A stretch of DNA of 64,000 nt from assembly GCA_010909165.1 (NCBI GenBank), contig MU008158.1, forward strand, positions 893,478 through 957,477. The letters are read 5' to 3'. This DNA comes from Anthoceros angustus (taxonomy: Eukaryota > Streptophyta > Anthocerotopsida > Anthocerotales > Anthocerotaceae). The first letter of the stretch is position 1; the number at the start of each line of letters is the position of its first letter. Shown piece by piece: positions 1-11,200 of this stretch. The translations under genes were made by a program, and so were the position numbers. The notes below the pieces were generated by a model that did no database searches, was not told where the DNA came from, and saw nothing but the letters and a program-made list of their open reading frames with translations.

Positions 1-58
1 GTCTGGACTTCGAGAAAAAACGCAGAAGCTTGCAAATGAACGCAGCCCGTTCAACAGG

Positions 59-1560
59 ATGTCTGGCTGGGAAGTTGTTCCTGGACCATACACTTTAGTG
101 GGAGAACATGCATCACGAGAAGAGTTCCAACAAGAGCTATTCGCCGGCGAGGGCATGCATGCGCAGCTGGTTGCTCTGGATATGCAGATAGGTTGGCGTT
201 CTCCGATCTCCAGCTGGAACGGGCCGGATGATTTTGAGCCTCGTAGGCCTGCAGTATTTGAACGGGGGGTAACTGCTGAAACCGTAAGCCAACTATGTAG
301 GAACGAGCAGCTCAGCGAGGCTGTTGAGGCTTTGGAAACTCTGGTGCGGACAGGCTGTTTCTTAGTCTCTTTTTGTGCTGTCCTAAAGCAATGTATGGCT
401 CAGAGGGATCTGGTTCTGGGTGGTCGAGTGCATGCCCTGGCTGTGAAAGGGGGGTAATGATGAGTCAGATACGTCCCTGGGCAACAGCATCATGCGAATG
501 TATACTTCTCATGCCAAGTTGCAAGACGCGATGGATGTGTTTGCAGTGGTGGACAAACCAGATGTCTTCACGTGGTCTGCTATAATTTGTGTGCATGCTA
601 ATCATGGGCAAGATAAGCAGGCCATCGGTCTGTACCATCGGATGCGCAGGTCGAGTGTGAAGCCGGATTGCCATGTGTTTGTCGCAGCCCTACGGGCTTG
701 TGCAAGAGGAGCAGACTTGAAAACTGGACGGGAGGTGCATGTTGATGTGGTGGCCAGGGTTGAGCCTGATTTGTTTGTTTGTAATTCTTTGGTGGACATG
801 TGTGCAAAGTGTACCAGCTTGGAAGACGCTCAAAGGGTGTTTGATGGACTTGGACAAAAGAATGTGGTCACCTGGAATGCAATGATATCAGAGTATTCCC
901 AAAAGGGGATGGGACAGAAAGCTCTTCATCTTTACAGGGATAGGAGAGAAGAAGGCATCATTGCACCGAACTCTTTGACTTTCGTGTGCCTCCTGCAGGC
1001 ATGTGCAAGTGTGGGTGCTCCAGCTTTGGGGAAGGGGAAACAGCTTCATTCAGAGATTTGAGAACAGCGACTTGACGGTGATGTTGTTGTCGGTTGCAGC
1101 CTGGTATACATGCATGCCTAGTGTGGGAGCCTGAAGGATGGATGCTCAAGGCATGTTTGATGGACTCCGTCAAAAAAAATGTGGTGACATGGACCGTTCC
1201 GATAGCAGGATTCGTAGCATGGTATGGGCAAGGAAACCCTGTCTGCACAGTGCTAGGCTAGAGGAAGGCCTGGCTGTGCCCAAAAATTGTGCCTTCTCCA
1301 GGCGTGTGCAAGTGTGGGCACCCCAGCTTTGGAAACGGGGAAGCAGCTTCATGCACTGATTGGCGAACAGGGGTCTTCAGGCTGACGTTTTTATAGCCAG
1401 CAGTCTGGTGAACATGTATGCCAAGTGTGGCACCTTATAGGATGCTCAGGGTGTCTTTGATGGACTTGGTGGAGAGAATGTAGAATGCCATGATAGGACG
1501 GTTATTCCCAGCAGGGCATGGGGCAGGAAGCGAGAAACAACACTCTCCCTACGGTCGGTT
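59..1560 (+). pseudogene. Decayed PPR (PLS-type) gene, copy 1
   Basis: This is a remnant of a pentatricopeptide-repeat gene of the PLS class, whose intact members bind organellar RNA. The reading frame is broken: one frame covers 59-457, a second covers 492-1061, and fragments continue to about 1480. Recognisable repeat signatures include PDVFTWSAII, DLFVCNSLVDMCAKC, EDAQRVFDGLGQKNVVTWNA, and near 1390 an ASSLVNMYAKCG-like segment followed by a stop codon. The segment ending in LLQACASVG is repeated in decayed form near 1300, so the gene suffered internal duplication as well as frameshifts. No complete E or DYW tail is visible here. A sister remnant lies at 4815-6236 with closely matching N-terminal sequence. 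A frameshifted pseudogene is the simplest reading; introns removing the breaks are unlikely because PPR genes are usually intron-poor. Confidence 0.75.
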
Positions 1561-2091
1561 GGCTTCAATTGATTAATGTCATCGTGTCTTACATCAATAA
1601 ACTCCACTCCCAAATCGGATCCAAGATTTCGTATCAGTTTTGATTACGTAGTTCTGAACAAACATAACCGCTCCAAAGCTTCAAACCACATAGCTACATC
1701 CAATTGGGTAAGATGTTGTATAAATGCCTTCAACCATGCTAAATGCGTGAGAGATGGATCGCGAAATGGGGTCGTGAATTGCATGGGATAAAAGTTAGGT
1801 GCGCGTCCAGTAGATGGCAGTTCGCCCGCTCGGAATTCGGGGCGTGGACTGGGAATAAAAGGTGCATTGGGAGTATAACGTGGGAACGCGTCACCTATGT
1901 CTGGCGTCCGCGAGCAAACGCGGGGGCGATGAAGTCATTGTTAACGAGCGAGCATCATTTCCAAGAGCAGTGGCACGCAAACTGAGGGAACGCACTCAAC
2001 GCCACGCTCGGCAGCGCGGTCGGATCATACACTATGATGCCTCGCCTGCGGTGCGGCCGCAGCAGCGGGAACCTGTTGTTCCTCGTCCGCC
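1561..2091 (+). promoter_or_regulatory. Upstream region of the GT61 gene
   Basis: There is no coding signal from the PPR remnant to the GT61 start. An AATAAAA stretch at 1854-1860, in the context GGGAATAAAAGG, is a possible TATA-like element about 230 bp before the start codon. ATGs at 2034 and 2037 precede the chosen start. The reading frame that begins at 2034 runs past the end of the GT61 gene in a different frame, so it could act as an overlapping upstream ORF, but I see no protein-family signal in it. Promoter assignment is inference. Confidence 0.3.
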
Positions 2092-3825
2092 ATGGCCGCG
2101 GGAGCGGGAGCAGGCAAGCCCGCGGCGAGAAGGAACGCGCTGGCCCTGCTCCTGGCCGGCGGCATCGGCTGCGGGAGAGGGAAGGCGTCCCTGGCGGGGC
2201 CATGCAAGCTGGTGGCCGCGGCCATCGTCTTCCTGCTCCTGACGCTCTTCACGCTCGAGAACATGTACGCGTGGTGCGATGCGAGCGCGGGCATGGCCGC
2301 CGCGGAGCAGGTGCAGGGGCTCTCAGCCGGCCAGGACCCGGTGAAGGCCATCCTGTGCAGCGCGTCGGCGCGGTACCGGCGGCCCCGGATATGGGAAAAT
2401 GTGAGATCGGCGCTGGCGAGCTGCGTGCTGGAGCGGCAGGAGGAGGAGGCGGAGGAGGAAGAGGAGGAGATGTGGCGCAGCCTGAGCGACGGGATTCCGA
2501 ACAGGCGCAGCTGGAAGAGCCAGTGGGAGCGGCGGAATCTGTCTTGGACATCCCCGGCCGCGGAGGAGCTGCGGGACAGTCTTCTGGCCTCGGGTCTGCA
2601 GGTGGTGGACACAAGGAAGGTGCCGGGGACGGGATCTTGCGCCATGCACCGCGGCCCGGTGATGCTCAGGCTCCAGGAAGGGTTCGGTACGGTGCCGTGC
2701 CCGGTGCTGTGGCGGTGCCGGCAGCAAGGCCGGGATGTGGAGATGGAGAAGGTGGAGGCGATGTGCTGGAACCCGAAGTTCTTGGACGCGGTGGAGCCGG
2801 CGTCGCTGCCGACGGAGAACGGCTTCACCACGCCCCGGCTCGGGGAGAAGACGGTGGCCAACTACGAGCAGCATCTCGGCGCGGTGGTGTTCTTGGCCAA
2901 CGTCTACACCAACATCCACGCGCAGGTGTTCGATTCTCGCCATATTTTCCTCAAAGGCGGGTGCTGGGAGCAGCGCGCCCTGGTGCCGCTCCTCCGGCAC
3001 GGCGAGAACGCCACGGTGATCCGCGTCCCGCTCGGCATCAACCTCTGCTCCTTCCACGCCAACAGCCAGTTCCATGGCCTGGTGGAACTGATGTCGCGCA
3101 TCGCTCTCCTCTTCCCGGTGATCCAGGCCCTGCCGTCCGCGCCGCTGCTGGTGACTCGCCGGGACTTCCCCTTCGTTTCCACCTTCTTCCGGCTGCTGGG
3201 AGAGCCGCGGGGGCTGGACGGGCGGCCCGTGCGGGTGCTGCGGGAGCTGGACCTTGTGCACGCCGACATGCTGGCGGTGGCGCACAGCCCCGGCTGCGGC
3301 AAGGCCAGCGGGAGCGTGTGGCGGCATATCCGGGACCGGCACTTCCGCGTCCGCCGCAGCGCCTGGGCCGGGTCCTGGTACGTGGTGCTGGAGGAGCGCA
3401 AGGGCACGCGCGGGATCGTGCAGCACGGCGACCTCCTGGCGCGGCTGCAGACCGAGCTCGGCTCCGAGCGCGTCCGGCTCTTCTCCGACCGGGACGAGTG
3501 GAGCATGGAAGCGACGCAGGACTTGTTCGCGGGCGCCGCGGTCCTGCTCGGCCCGCACGGCGCCGGCCTGTCCAACATGGTGTTCATGCCGCACGGCGCG
3601 TCCGTGGTGGAGGTGCGTCCCTCCAATTTCAGCAACACCTGCTACCATGTGCTCGCGGACGCCATCCGCTTCAACTACTACAGGCTCGACAGCCCCGGCG
3701 TGAAGAGCAGCCGCCTGGACGTGGATGTGGAGCAGGCGGTTGCGCTGGTCGCCGCCATCGTGCGCGCCCGCGGCCGCCCTGTGCCCTTCTACCCGGAGCT
3801 CTCCTGGACCAGACGTCGCCTTTGA
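2092..3825 (+). CDS. GT61-family glycosyltransferase (DUF563), intronless
   Basis: The 577-residue protein is a predicted type II Golgi membrane enzyme. A short Ala/Gly-rich cytosolic segment is followed by one hydrophobic anchor near residues 42-58 (LVAAAIVFLLLTLFTLEN). A linker with a long Glu run comes next (near residues 115-127). The catalytic region carries family marks such as FLANVYTNIHAQVFDSR and the C-terminal GPHGAGLSNMVFMPHGASVV segment typical of GT61. Family members transfer xylose, arabinose or GlcNAc to cell-wall polysaccharides or glycoproteins; the donor and acceptor cannot be told here. The start was chosen because the hydrophobic anchor follows in frame. The gene is very GC-rich at third positions, which opens long shadow frames on both strands. 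A piece of a second copy lies at 6783-6926. It looks intact and single-exon, stopping at TGA 3823-3825. Confidence 0.85.
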   Translation: MAAGAGAGKPAARRNALALLLAGGIGCGRGKASLAGPCKLVAAAIVFLLLTLFTLENMYAWCDASAGMAAAEQVQGLSAGQDPVKAILCSASARYRRPRIWENVRSALASCVLERQEEEAEEEEEEMWRSLSDGIPNRRSWKSQWERRNLSWTSPAAEELRDSLLASGLQVVDTRKVPGTGSCAMHRGPVMLRLQEGFGTVPCPVLWRCRQQGRDVEMEKVEAMCWNPKFLDAVEPASLPTENGFTTPRLGEKTVANYEQHLGAVVFLANVYTNIHAQVFDSRHIFLKGGCWEQRALVPLLRHGENATVIRVPLGINLCSFHANSQFHGLVELMSRIALLFPVIQALPSAPLLVTRRDFPFVSTFFRLLGEPRGLDGRPVRVLRELDLVHADMLAVAHSPGCGKASGSVWRHIRDRHFRVRRSAWAGSWYVVLEERKGTRGIVQHGDLLARLQTELGSERVRLFSDRDEWSMEATQDLFAGAAVLLGPHGAGLSNMVFMPHGASVVEVRPSNFSNTCYHVLADAIRFNYYRLDSPGVKSSRLDVDVEQAVALVAAIVRARGRPVPFYPELSWTRRRL

Positions 3826-4556
3826 TTCACGCACGCCCAATCCATCACGCCACCATGACCTTCCTCTACGTGTTTGGCGTTCGCCGCCCTTCCATCGCAA
3901 TTTGCATATTGATAAACAACACAAACAAGCCAACTCCTGGCTTCATCTTGCTATTCCCGACAGGCTACATCCTCCACCTCCACCTTCGGCTGTCTAGATC
4001 GAGGCTCCTTTCAGACCTCGGGAAGGCCAAAATTGGCGGCACAGGATGCCGTGTTTCAGACTTGGCGGCGAAGCAGCCAGGTTGACGACATGAGGACGAA
4101 ACATTTTGCATGAATGCCATTCCACTCGTTTCCTGTGCTTTGCTTGAAACAGATGCTCAACAGATGACTCCACCCTCAATCCGTCCACGTCCACCTAGGT
4201 AACCGGCTTGACACTATCGTGTGGGTCGGTTTTGGGCAGACTCCGAGACCGGCGTACCGGCACGGCATGTGTGGTAAGCACGTAGGACCGAGACAAGGCA
4301 TGTACACTCATGCCCTCTGTTTTTGTAGCCATGTTGTCTAAAACTTGTTGTTGCCTGAAGTGAGTGATGCCCTTGGTGCTAGTAGCTTACGCATACCATG
4401 ATACAAGTTGTGAAGTACCAAAGCCCCATGATAGGAAAAATTCTATCCACATATTTCATCTTCTTCTTCCTTCTCTCATGGATCTGGAAACTTTGGAAAG
4501 TGGTTCTACCTTACTAGGAGTTATGGTTGGGGCCAATTTTTGGCAAGGGCGTGCAA
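3826..4556. other. Intergenic, no gene recognised
   Basis: This stretch would contain the GT61 3' UTR and the spacer before the second PPR remnant. Short open frames are present but none has a recognisable family pattern. Confidence 0.5.
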
Positions 4557-4815
4557 GCTGGTGGGGGCCATTTGTGATAAAGTTTGCTCGAGGAAGTCTC
4601 GCCGTGAGCCCTGGAACTGAGAGACGATGAGTCGCTTCGCGGAGCATCCACGGAGTGGTCTTTTCTTTTTCTAGTGGGAGCAGGGAGATGGAATACTTTG
4701 ATTCATCATTGGAACGAGCATGCTGGTGGGGGCCAGATGTGATCAAGTTTGCTCAACGAAATCTCGTCGTGAGCCCTGGAACCGAGAGACGATGATCCGC
4801 TTCGTGGAGCATGCA
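4557..4815. repeat. Diverged direct repeat, 165-bp spacing
   Basis: A segment of about 95 bp beginning GCTGGTGGGGGCCA at 4557 recurs at 4722 with scattered substitutions. Both copies contain GTGAGCCCTGGAAC followed by a GAGAGACGATGA motif. The second copy abuts the start of the second PPR remnant. Confidence 0.75.
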
Positions 4816-6236
4816 TGGCCCTCGAACAGCGCGTAGCTGCTGAAACCGTAAGCAGACGGCCGCACCAGCAGCTCAAAAAGGCTGTTGAGGCCATGGGAGT
4901 TCTGTGCGGACAGAATAGCAGGTTCCTCAGCCTCTCTTTTATGCTTTCTAAGACAATATATGGCTCGGAGGGATCTGGTTCTTGGTTTAGGGTGCATGCC
5001 CTGGCTGTGAGAGTGGGGTATGAGTCGGATACGCCATGTACCATGGGATGTGCAGGTGGAGTGTGAACCAGATTGCCATGTATTTGTCGCAGCCCCTCAG
5101 GCTTGTGGAGAGGAGCCTACTTGAAAACTGGGCAGGAGGTGCATGCTGATGTGGATTCGTTTCTTTCCTTTTCCTTTGTGGACATGTATGCGAAGTCTAG
5201 CAGCTTGGAAGACGCTCAAAGGGGGTTTGACGGACGTGGTCAAACGACCGTGGTCACATGGAATGCCATGCTATCAGGGTATTCGCAGAAGGGGATTGGA
5301 CAGCTCTTCATCTTTACAGTGACTGAGGAGAAGAAGGCGTAATTCTACCCACGTCTGCGACTTTTGTGTGCCTCCTGCAGGCATGTGCGAGTGTGGGTGC
5401 TCCAGCTTTGGAGAACGGGGGGATGCAGAAACCCGAGAACGGGGAATGCCTTTTTTGTGCCTCCAGGCATGTGCGACTGTTGGCACTGCAGGTTTGGAAA
5501 GGGGAAGATTGAAGAACAAGGCCTTCAGGCTGATGTGTTTATAGCCAGCAGTTTGGCAGACATGCATGCAAAGTGTGGCAGCTTAGAGGATGCTGAGCGT
5601 GTGATCGATGGACTCGGCGAAAAGAGTGTGGTGACGTTGGAATGTCATGATAGGAGGGTATTCCCAGCAGGGCAAGGGACAAGAAACACTTCATCTTTAC
5701 AGGAATATGCAAGAAGGCGGCCTTGTGGCACCCGACTCTTTGAGGCTGTGAGCAGCCCGTGCGGCATCCTTCCTACAGTGGAGCACTACACATGCATGGC
5801 AGAACTCCTGGGTCGTGCCGGCCAAGTGAACGAGACATTTGCTCCGGTAACCGCAATGCCTGTCGCTGACTCAGCTGCCTGGCACACTCAGTTGGGTGCC
5901 TGCCGGAAGTGGAGCAACGTGGAGATGGGATGCCATGCTTTACATGAAACAGTGAAGCAGAGAAGCTAAGCGAAAAGGACGCAGAAGCGTATGTTCGGAT
6001 GTCAGACATATCCTGCTCAGATGTGGGAGCAAGCTTAGGAGATGCAGGACAGCTGAACAGAAAGTCGGGGCTTGGAAATAGCCAGGCCAGAGCTGGTGGA
6101 CAGACATGGACGGACTGGTGCATAGCTTTCTGGTCGAGGATCAAAAGCATCCTGAGAGTGATGCTATCTATGCAAGGCTGAACGTGCTCTTCCCCAAAAT
6201 GAAGGAAGAAGGCTACGTGCCTCCATCTCCACATGG
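4815..6236 (+). pseudogene. Decayed PPR-E gene, copy 2
   Basis: This second PPR remnant parallels the first: the stretch from 4830 (AAETVS, then KAVEA, then a HALAVRVG segment) matches 270-455 of copy 1. Frames change several times (4815-5066, 5073-5342, 5364-5969), so no single protein survives. PPR marks include FVDMYAKSSSLEDAQRGFDG and ASSLADMHAKCGSLEDAERV. Unlike copy 1, the C-terminal part is still readable: VEHYTCMAELLGRAGQV near 5780 is the classic start of the E motif. At about 6118-6236 a frame reads VHSFLVEDQKHPESDAIYAR then KMKEEGYVPP, an E+ motif separated from the rest by stops and frameshifts. The parent was therefore an E/E+ class organellar RNA-editing-type PPR protein. No DYW deaminase sequence follows. 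Confidence 0.8.
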
Positions 6237-6782
6237 TGACTAACAGAAATACTCTTATCAGTTCTTCAGTAGCATCTGCTTCGGCCACCAGTAGCGTCCT
6301 GCAAAATGGGCTAGAGTGCAATATCTTCACCCATATGTCCAGCTGCCGGAGTGTCAGGTGCTTCCTGTATAAGTGCGAATCCGATATGTCTGAGTCGGGG
6401 TATGTGGAGAGCTGTCCCTCTCCAGGGTAACTGGTCATGGTCTAAGCATTTTGGTGGTTTGCTGTCCGGCAGAGCTCTGCCTTACGTTTTGTGCTGGATC
6501 ATCATCCGGTAGAGCTTGGCGAATTTCTTCAAGCCAGACAGGCTGTGTGCTGGCCTGAGCTGTTTTGATTTCTTGGAGGTGAGGTCTGCATCCGAGCGTA
6601 TCTGCTACGTTGTTACCTGATTCATTTTAGTACTTGACCTGCTAGAAGAATCCTAACCACCTGACTTGTTCCCTGGTCAGGTGCAGTTGAGTTTGCAGGA
6701 ACTGCAATGGACTATGGTCGACGGTTTCAAGGATGAATTGTGACCCGTCGGGAAACAGCGCCAATGTTTGAGCGGAAACGCT
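6237..6782. other. Intergenic, no gene recognised
   Basis: This spacer between the second PPR remnant and the GT61 tail contains only short frames without family signals. If the whole PPR+GT61 block was duplicated, most of the second GT61 copy must have been deleted here. Confidence 0.5.
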
Positions 6783-6926
6783 CCGCTTCAACTACTACAG
6801 GCTCGACACCGCTCGCGTCAAGAGCGAACTTCTGGACGTAGATATGGAGCAGGCGGTGGCGCTGGTGGCTGCCATCGTGCGCGCCCACGGCCGCTCTGCA
6901 CCTTTCTATCCGGAGCTCTCCAGGAC
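6783..6926 (+). pseudogene. GT61 glycosyltransferase 3'-terminal fragment
   Basis: About 144 bp closely match the last part of the intact GT61 gene (about 3667-3810). The frame reads RFNYYRLDTARVKSELLDVD, then MEQAVALVAAIVRAHGR and APFYPELSR, the same C-terminal order as the functional gene. No catalytic GPHGAG motif or anchor is present upstream, so it cannot encode an active enzyme. It sits about 550 bp after the second PPR remnant, as the intact gene sits after the first, so it probably marks the end of a duplicated PPR+GT61 block. Confidence 0.88.
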
Positions 6927-7045
6927 GTCGGCGGATATTGACGAGTGCCGAATTCGTCCTGCCATCTCTTGTAGCCCGGTGGGGGGGAACTATCGCTGTA
7001 TGTCACTGAAGTTCAATTTGCTATTATCCGCTTCGAGCAAATTCA

Positions 7046-7117
7046 GCTTCCGTAGCATAGTGGTAGTGCGTTCGCTTCGTAAGCGAAAGGTCGCGAGTTC
7101 AATCCTCGCCGGGAGCT
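7046..7117 (+). tRNA. trnT-CGU: tRNA-Thr(CGT)
   Basis: A full 72-nt cloverleaf can be folded. The acceptor GCTTCCG pairs with CGGGAGC (one T-G pair). The anticodon stem TTCGC/GCGAA encloses loop TTCGTAA with anticodon CGT (codon ACG). The T arm is GCGAG-TTCAATC-CTCGC, containing the B-box type GTTCAATCC. No intron is present. CCA is not encoded, as expected for a nuclear gene. Confidence 0.93.
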
Positions 7118-7208
7118 CTAGGTTTGACTACTCAGTGCCGCTTTTCTTCTCTCTCATGCAATCGTCGGAACATGGTCAATAGAGTGTTCATCGGGAGATG
7201 CTTTCGCA

Positions 7209-7374
7209 ATGGCGAAGTCCCGAGTGGACTTCAAAAGAATTCTTCTTCGCTATCGGATTCTCGGTTTTCGATTCAACTACCCAAGCGAAACCATGGCGAA
7301 GTCCCGAGTGGAATTCAATAGAATTCTTATTCGCTTTCTGATTCTCGATTTTCGATTCAACAACCCAAGTGTGA
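7209..7374 (+). repeat. 84-bp tandem duplication with an open frame
   Basis: Two 84-bp units start at 7209 and 7293 and differ at a few positions. Because 84 is a multiple of three, an open frame (7209-7415, 68 codons) passes through both. Each unit begins MAKSRV and continues with a basic/hydrophobic stretch containing ILxFRFNxPS. I recognise no family; coding status is doubtful. Confidence 0.7.
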
Positions 7375-8245
7375 AAGACCACATCCCAGCCACTGTCCAG
7401 ATGTGCTTGTCCTGAGCCATTGTGCTCCCCACTGCCCAGGTGATGAGCGCCCGTCAGGGATGGCTGCAATTCGCAAACACTGGCCGTGACCTACCGGTAT
7501 ACGGTAGACTATTCGCCAATCTTTGTTTGGGTTAGTGCAGTCTTATTTATTATGCTTCGCCCATCGGAACTGGATTTCTGTCCCCATGGGTAAAGCCAGA
7601 AGCTGGAGCCTTGGGGATGAACCTGAACTGGTTAGTTCTAGTGGACGGCAAAGCGCGCGCCTCGAGATGTAAGGTGGTTGATGAAGCATCCTACTCGCGA
7701 CACACACGGTCTGCAACTTTTAGCTGATCCAGGAGTCATGTACAAAGGTCTGCTACTGCAGCTGATCCAGGAGTCCACATAGGACTCCCCTGTGAAATCT
7801 GGCAGCTACGTGTCGCCAACAGCGGCACTGACGCCACCCGCTTCTAGGACACTTGGCACCAGTCCGCTGCCCCTCTGCTTGGATGTGCTACAAAGTTTCC
7901 CTCTATAATGGACTGGGTGTGCTCCTCACACGTATGTGAGACGACTCCTCTCTCAGGAGAGTCCAATTTGGTGCTGCTTCTGCTCGTCGACGACCCGCTG
8001 TTGCTGTGTGCCCGGTATACTACGCCCGGGCCTCCTGCAACTGCATACTGCTCTCAATTTCAGACTGGATGTCAGAAAGATGTAAATGTAATGGTGCTTG
8101 CAATCTGGTGGAACATCGAGGGGGAAGCTGAACATTTCATTTGCTAGGAGGTGGCAGGTATCAGAATAACTCCGACTGTGTAGGATCTAAGGGCTTGCAA
8201 GCGTGACCGGTTGATGATTCTTGGAGCCTCGCAGGAAAGGCGGAT
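7375..8245. promoter_or_regulatory. Upstream region of the EDR2-like gene
   Basis: No gene is recognised. A CTCTATAATGG stretch near 7900 is a weak TATA-like candidate about 340 bp upstream of the proposed start. The rest is presumably promoter and 5' UTR of the following gene. Confidence 0.3.
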
Positions 8246-11200
8246 ATGGATCAATTAAGCAGGTGTATCTCGTCCGCGGAAGACGAATCGTACAGGTCAC
8301 GGCCGGTAATGGAGGGATGGCTATATCTCATATCTTCCCGGCTGTTCTCAGGGCGCCCGCAGAAGCGCTACTTCGTTCTGGATGGATGTTGCGCCTACTG
8401 CTTTAAGAGCAGACCTGTAGACAAAAATGAGGTTAGCCCCCTTCCCCTTTGTAGCTGTCACCAAGATTTATCGTCATCCGAGACTGTGCGTAGCCACCAA
8501 CTGGCTTGGACATATTGGATGCATAATGATTGTCTACAGCGTGCACAAAAGCGACGAGCACATTAGAGGATTTTGTGACTGGAGTTGCTCACCTTGATGT
8601 GCGTTTTCCGTGGTGGCAACCTCAGGACGGGATTAGTCTTGGTCGCATAAATTCCTACTACCGGGTGGAAGATAACGGGAGGGATAGCTTTCGCCGTCGA
8701 GTACGTACCTCTTCCATTTCATTTACTGTCCTTTTTCCACAAGAGATGGGGAGTGCAGTCCAGGAGAGTGGGCTGAGCATGACCAGGCCGCAAGAATTTT
8801 CTCTATGACATTACAAATATCTTGGGACATCCACTCACTTGATGGATGTCGCACAGATTCTGTTTGTTTTCACCATTTATGACCCCTACAATCGGGAAGA
8901 TCACCTCAAGGCAAGCATGCATAAGATGGTCGTCGACCGCAAATGTTTAAGCTCCGTTCCTTCAAGCTCCTATGTTAGATTCCACTTTGCCGTCTTCTCA
9001 AGCTCTTATTTTGGTGTCAGTTTGGTGCTCCAAGTGCAGAAGAAGCAGCTCTGTGGATTACCGCTTTCAAAAATGCTGCAGATCAGGTGGCTCATCTGTT
9101 GTTTCCAGGGACCAGAGCAATTTCCATTTTTATTCGCAATCACTCCATTGCTGATGTGTTAGTGCTCTATGAAAGTTTTGCAGGGTGAACCAATAGCACA
9201 TCAAGAACCAGCTGTAGATGCCTTGAGGGGAGGACAAAGTTATAGGTAGTGCGAAAAATACGCTTTGTCAGATTTGATGGTTGATGCCTCGATAGCTCAG
9301 CAAAACAATGATTCGCTCTGGAATCGCAGGACTTCCTCTCTTGGATCTTTAGACTATGGATCATTCAGTTCTGGTGGTAAGTCTGTTGATCTGTCCATCT
9401 TTGATTGAGCATCTGATCCCCAGCTCCAGGCATCTTTGGCCTGACGGTAGTCATTATATCCATATGCTCATAGCGAATTGGCTCCCTTCCAGATTTGCCT
9501 GACTGGACAGGGGTGCGAAATCGGCAAGATGGTCAACCAGATGTTGTCACCAAATCCCCCTGGAAGATTTTTGGTTGTAAGAATGGTAGGACATCAGAGT
9601 TGAGTGAATTCTGGTAGAAACCCAGAAACCCAAAGACTGCGGGTGATCACCGGCGTGCACTGTGACAGGATTACGGCTGTTTCAAGAAACTAGCGATCGG
9701 GAGCTTGGAGGCAAGGTGAGATATAACTGTCGCGATTTACTGGGCTTTACATGTATCGTGATGCTCAAACAAATGATCTTTTTCCTCCAGCTCCACTCTG
9801 ACGACCTCCCAGCAGTAATGGCAGTGGGCACTGTAAACTCCACATGTGAAAGTATTTTTGCTACTATTCTGGAGTTGGGCACGTCCAGATCTGAGTGAGT
9901 TGACAAATCGGATTTGGTGTATATGGGCTTTGGTACTTTGGACTTTGGACATACTTTCTCAGGGGATTGAGAAGTCCTGATCAGCCAAGATCACAAATTT
10001 CATCAGTAGCTATTACTGAGTTTATCATCACGCGTGCAAGGTGGGATTTTTGCTATCTGCGAGGAGAGGTGATCGAACGACTTGACGGACACACTGATAT
10101 CATACACAAGCAATTTCATACAGCCTGGGTCCCTTGGTCAGTATGAAGTTCTCATGGCTTGCATGGTCTCACGAAGGGTTGAACAACTATTGTTTGCGGG
10201 TTCCAATGACTTATCTCCGTGTCGATGGCCACTTTTCATGGATTCAGGACAATGAAGCCAATAGATCTACTGCTCCTTCGTTATTGGCGACGAGAGGATG
10301 ATGGTTCATATGGTCAGTTGTAGGCTAAGTAACAGATGTTGCAGCTGCCCATTCCCAGCTTTCAAGTATGGTTTGATGTTCTTGTTGGTTTCGTAATTGG
10401 CTCCCAGCAATTCTATACCAGTCTGTCGAGCATGAGAAGTGCCCTCCAGCTAAAGGTTTCCGACGAGCTTGGCTGAATAGTAAGGGGCAACCTCATCCAT
10501 TTGTATGATATCCATTTGGATGGTAGTTTGATGGCGTTTGTCGTTGAAGGTGGAGGATATGTCATATCACCTCTGGAGTCTGAGCAAGCGTCATCAAGCC
10601 GGGCTGTTGTTAGGCATATGCTGGATGTGGATTGGAAGCTTCAAAAGTCCTGTCGCAGGTCTGCGCAAGCTCAGCGCATTTCAATGAGTGTTCTTCAAAG
10701 AGTTGCAGGTGACATGACTTATCTTCACCTGGTGTTTGTACGTACCACATCTGCACTACTTTGGGTCCTGTTTTGAGACTGCTTGTGCTGCTGTGCAGCG
10801 CTAAGGGACATGTATGACGCCCTACCGTCTACATTAGCCAGGAGGCACAATGTGCATGCAGTTTTCAACCGGTCCACCTATTTTTCAACTCGCGGTCCTA
10901 GACTCCCTCAAGAAAGTAGGACTGCACGATCACCAGATACTTCTGAAAATGGAGAGTGCGCACCGGAAAAGCATTTGCAGCTGAGTGAAGTTGCAGAGGA
11001 ATTTTATGACTTCCCTGAAACTGTTTGGGAAGATGCAGCTACAGATGAAACTCTTAAATTTGAAGGAGAAGAGGGTACCGAATTGCGTACCGAAGAAATG
11101 CCGGTACCTTCACTACTTACTTCCGTATGTTCATCTCAAATCTGCCTGGAGATGGGACCAGTCAGTGCCGAATTGGTCCGTGAATTAACTTAGCATGTGT

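Noticed and set aside
2323-3933. 536-codon antisense frame over GT61
   Set aside because: His/Arg/Pro-biased composition and no family match; it is the mirror of GC-rich third positions.
2034-4085. 683-codon plus-strand frame as a separate gene
   Set aside because: Its product is a biased Arg/Gly/Ala/Pro sequence without domain signals, fully overlapping the well-supported GT61 frame; high GC explains it.
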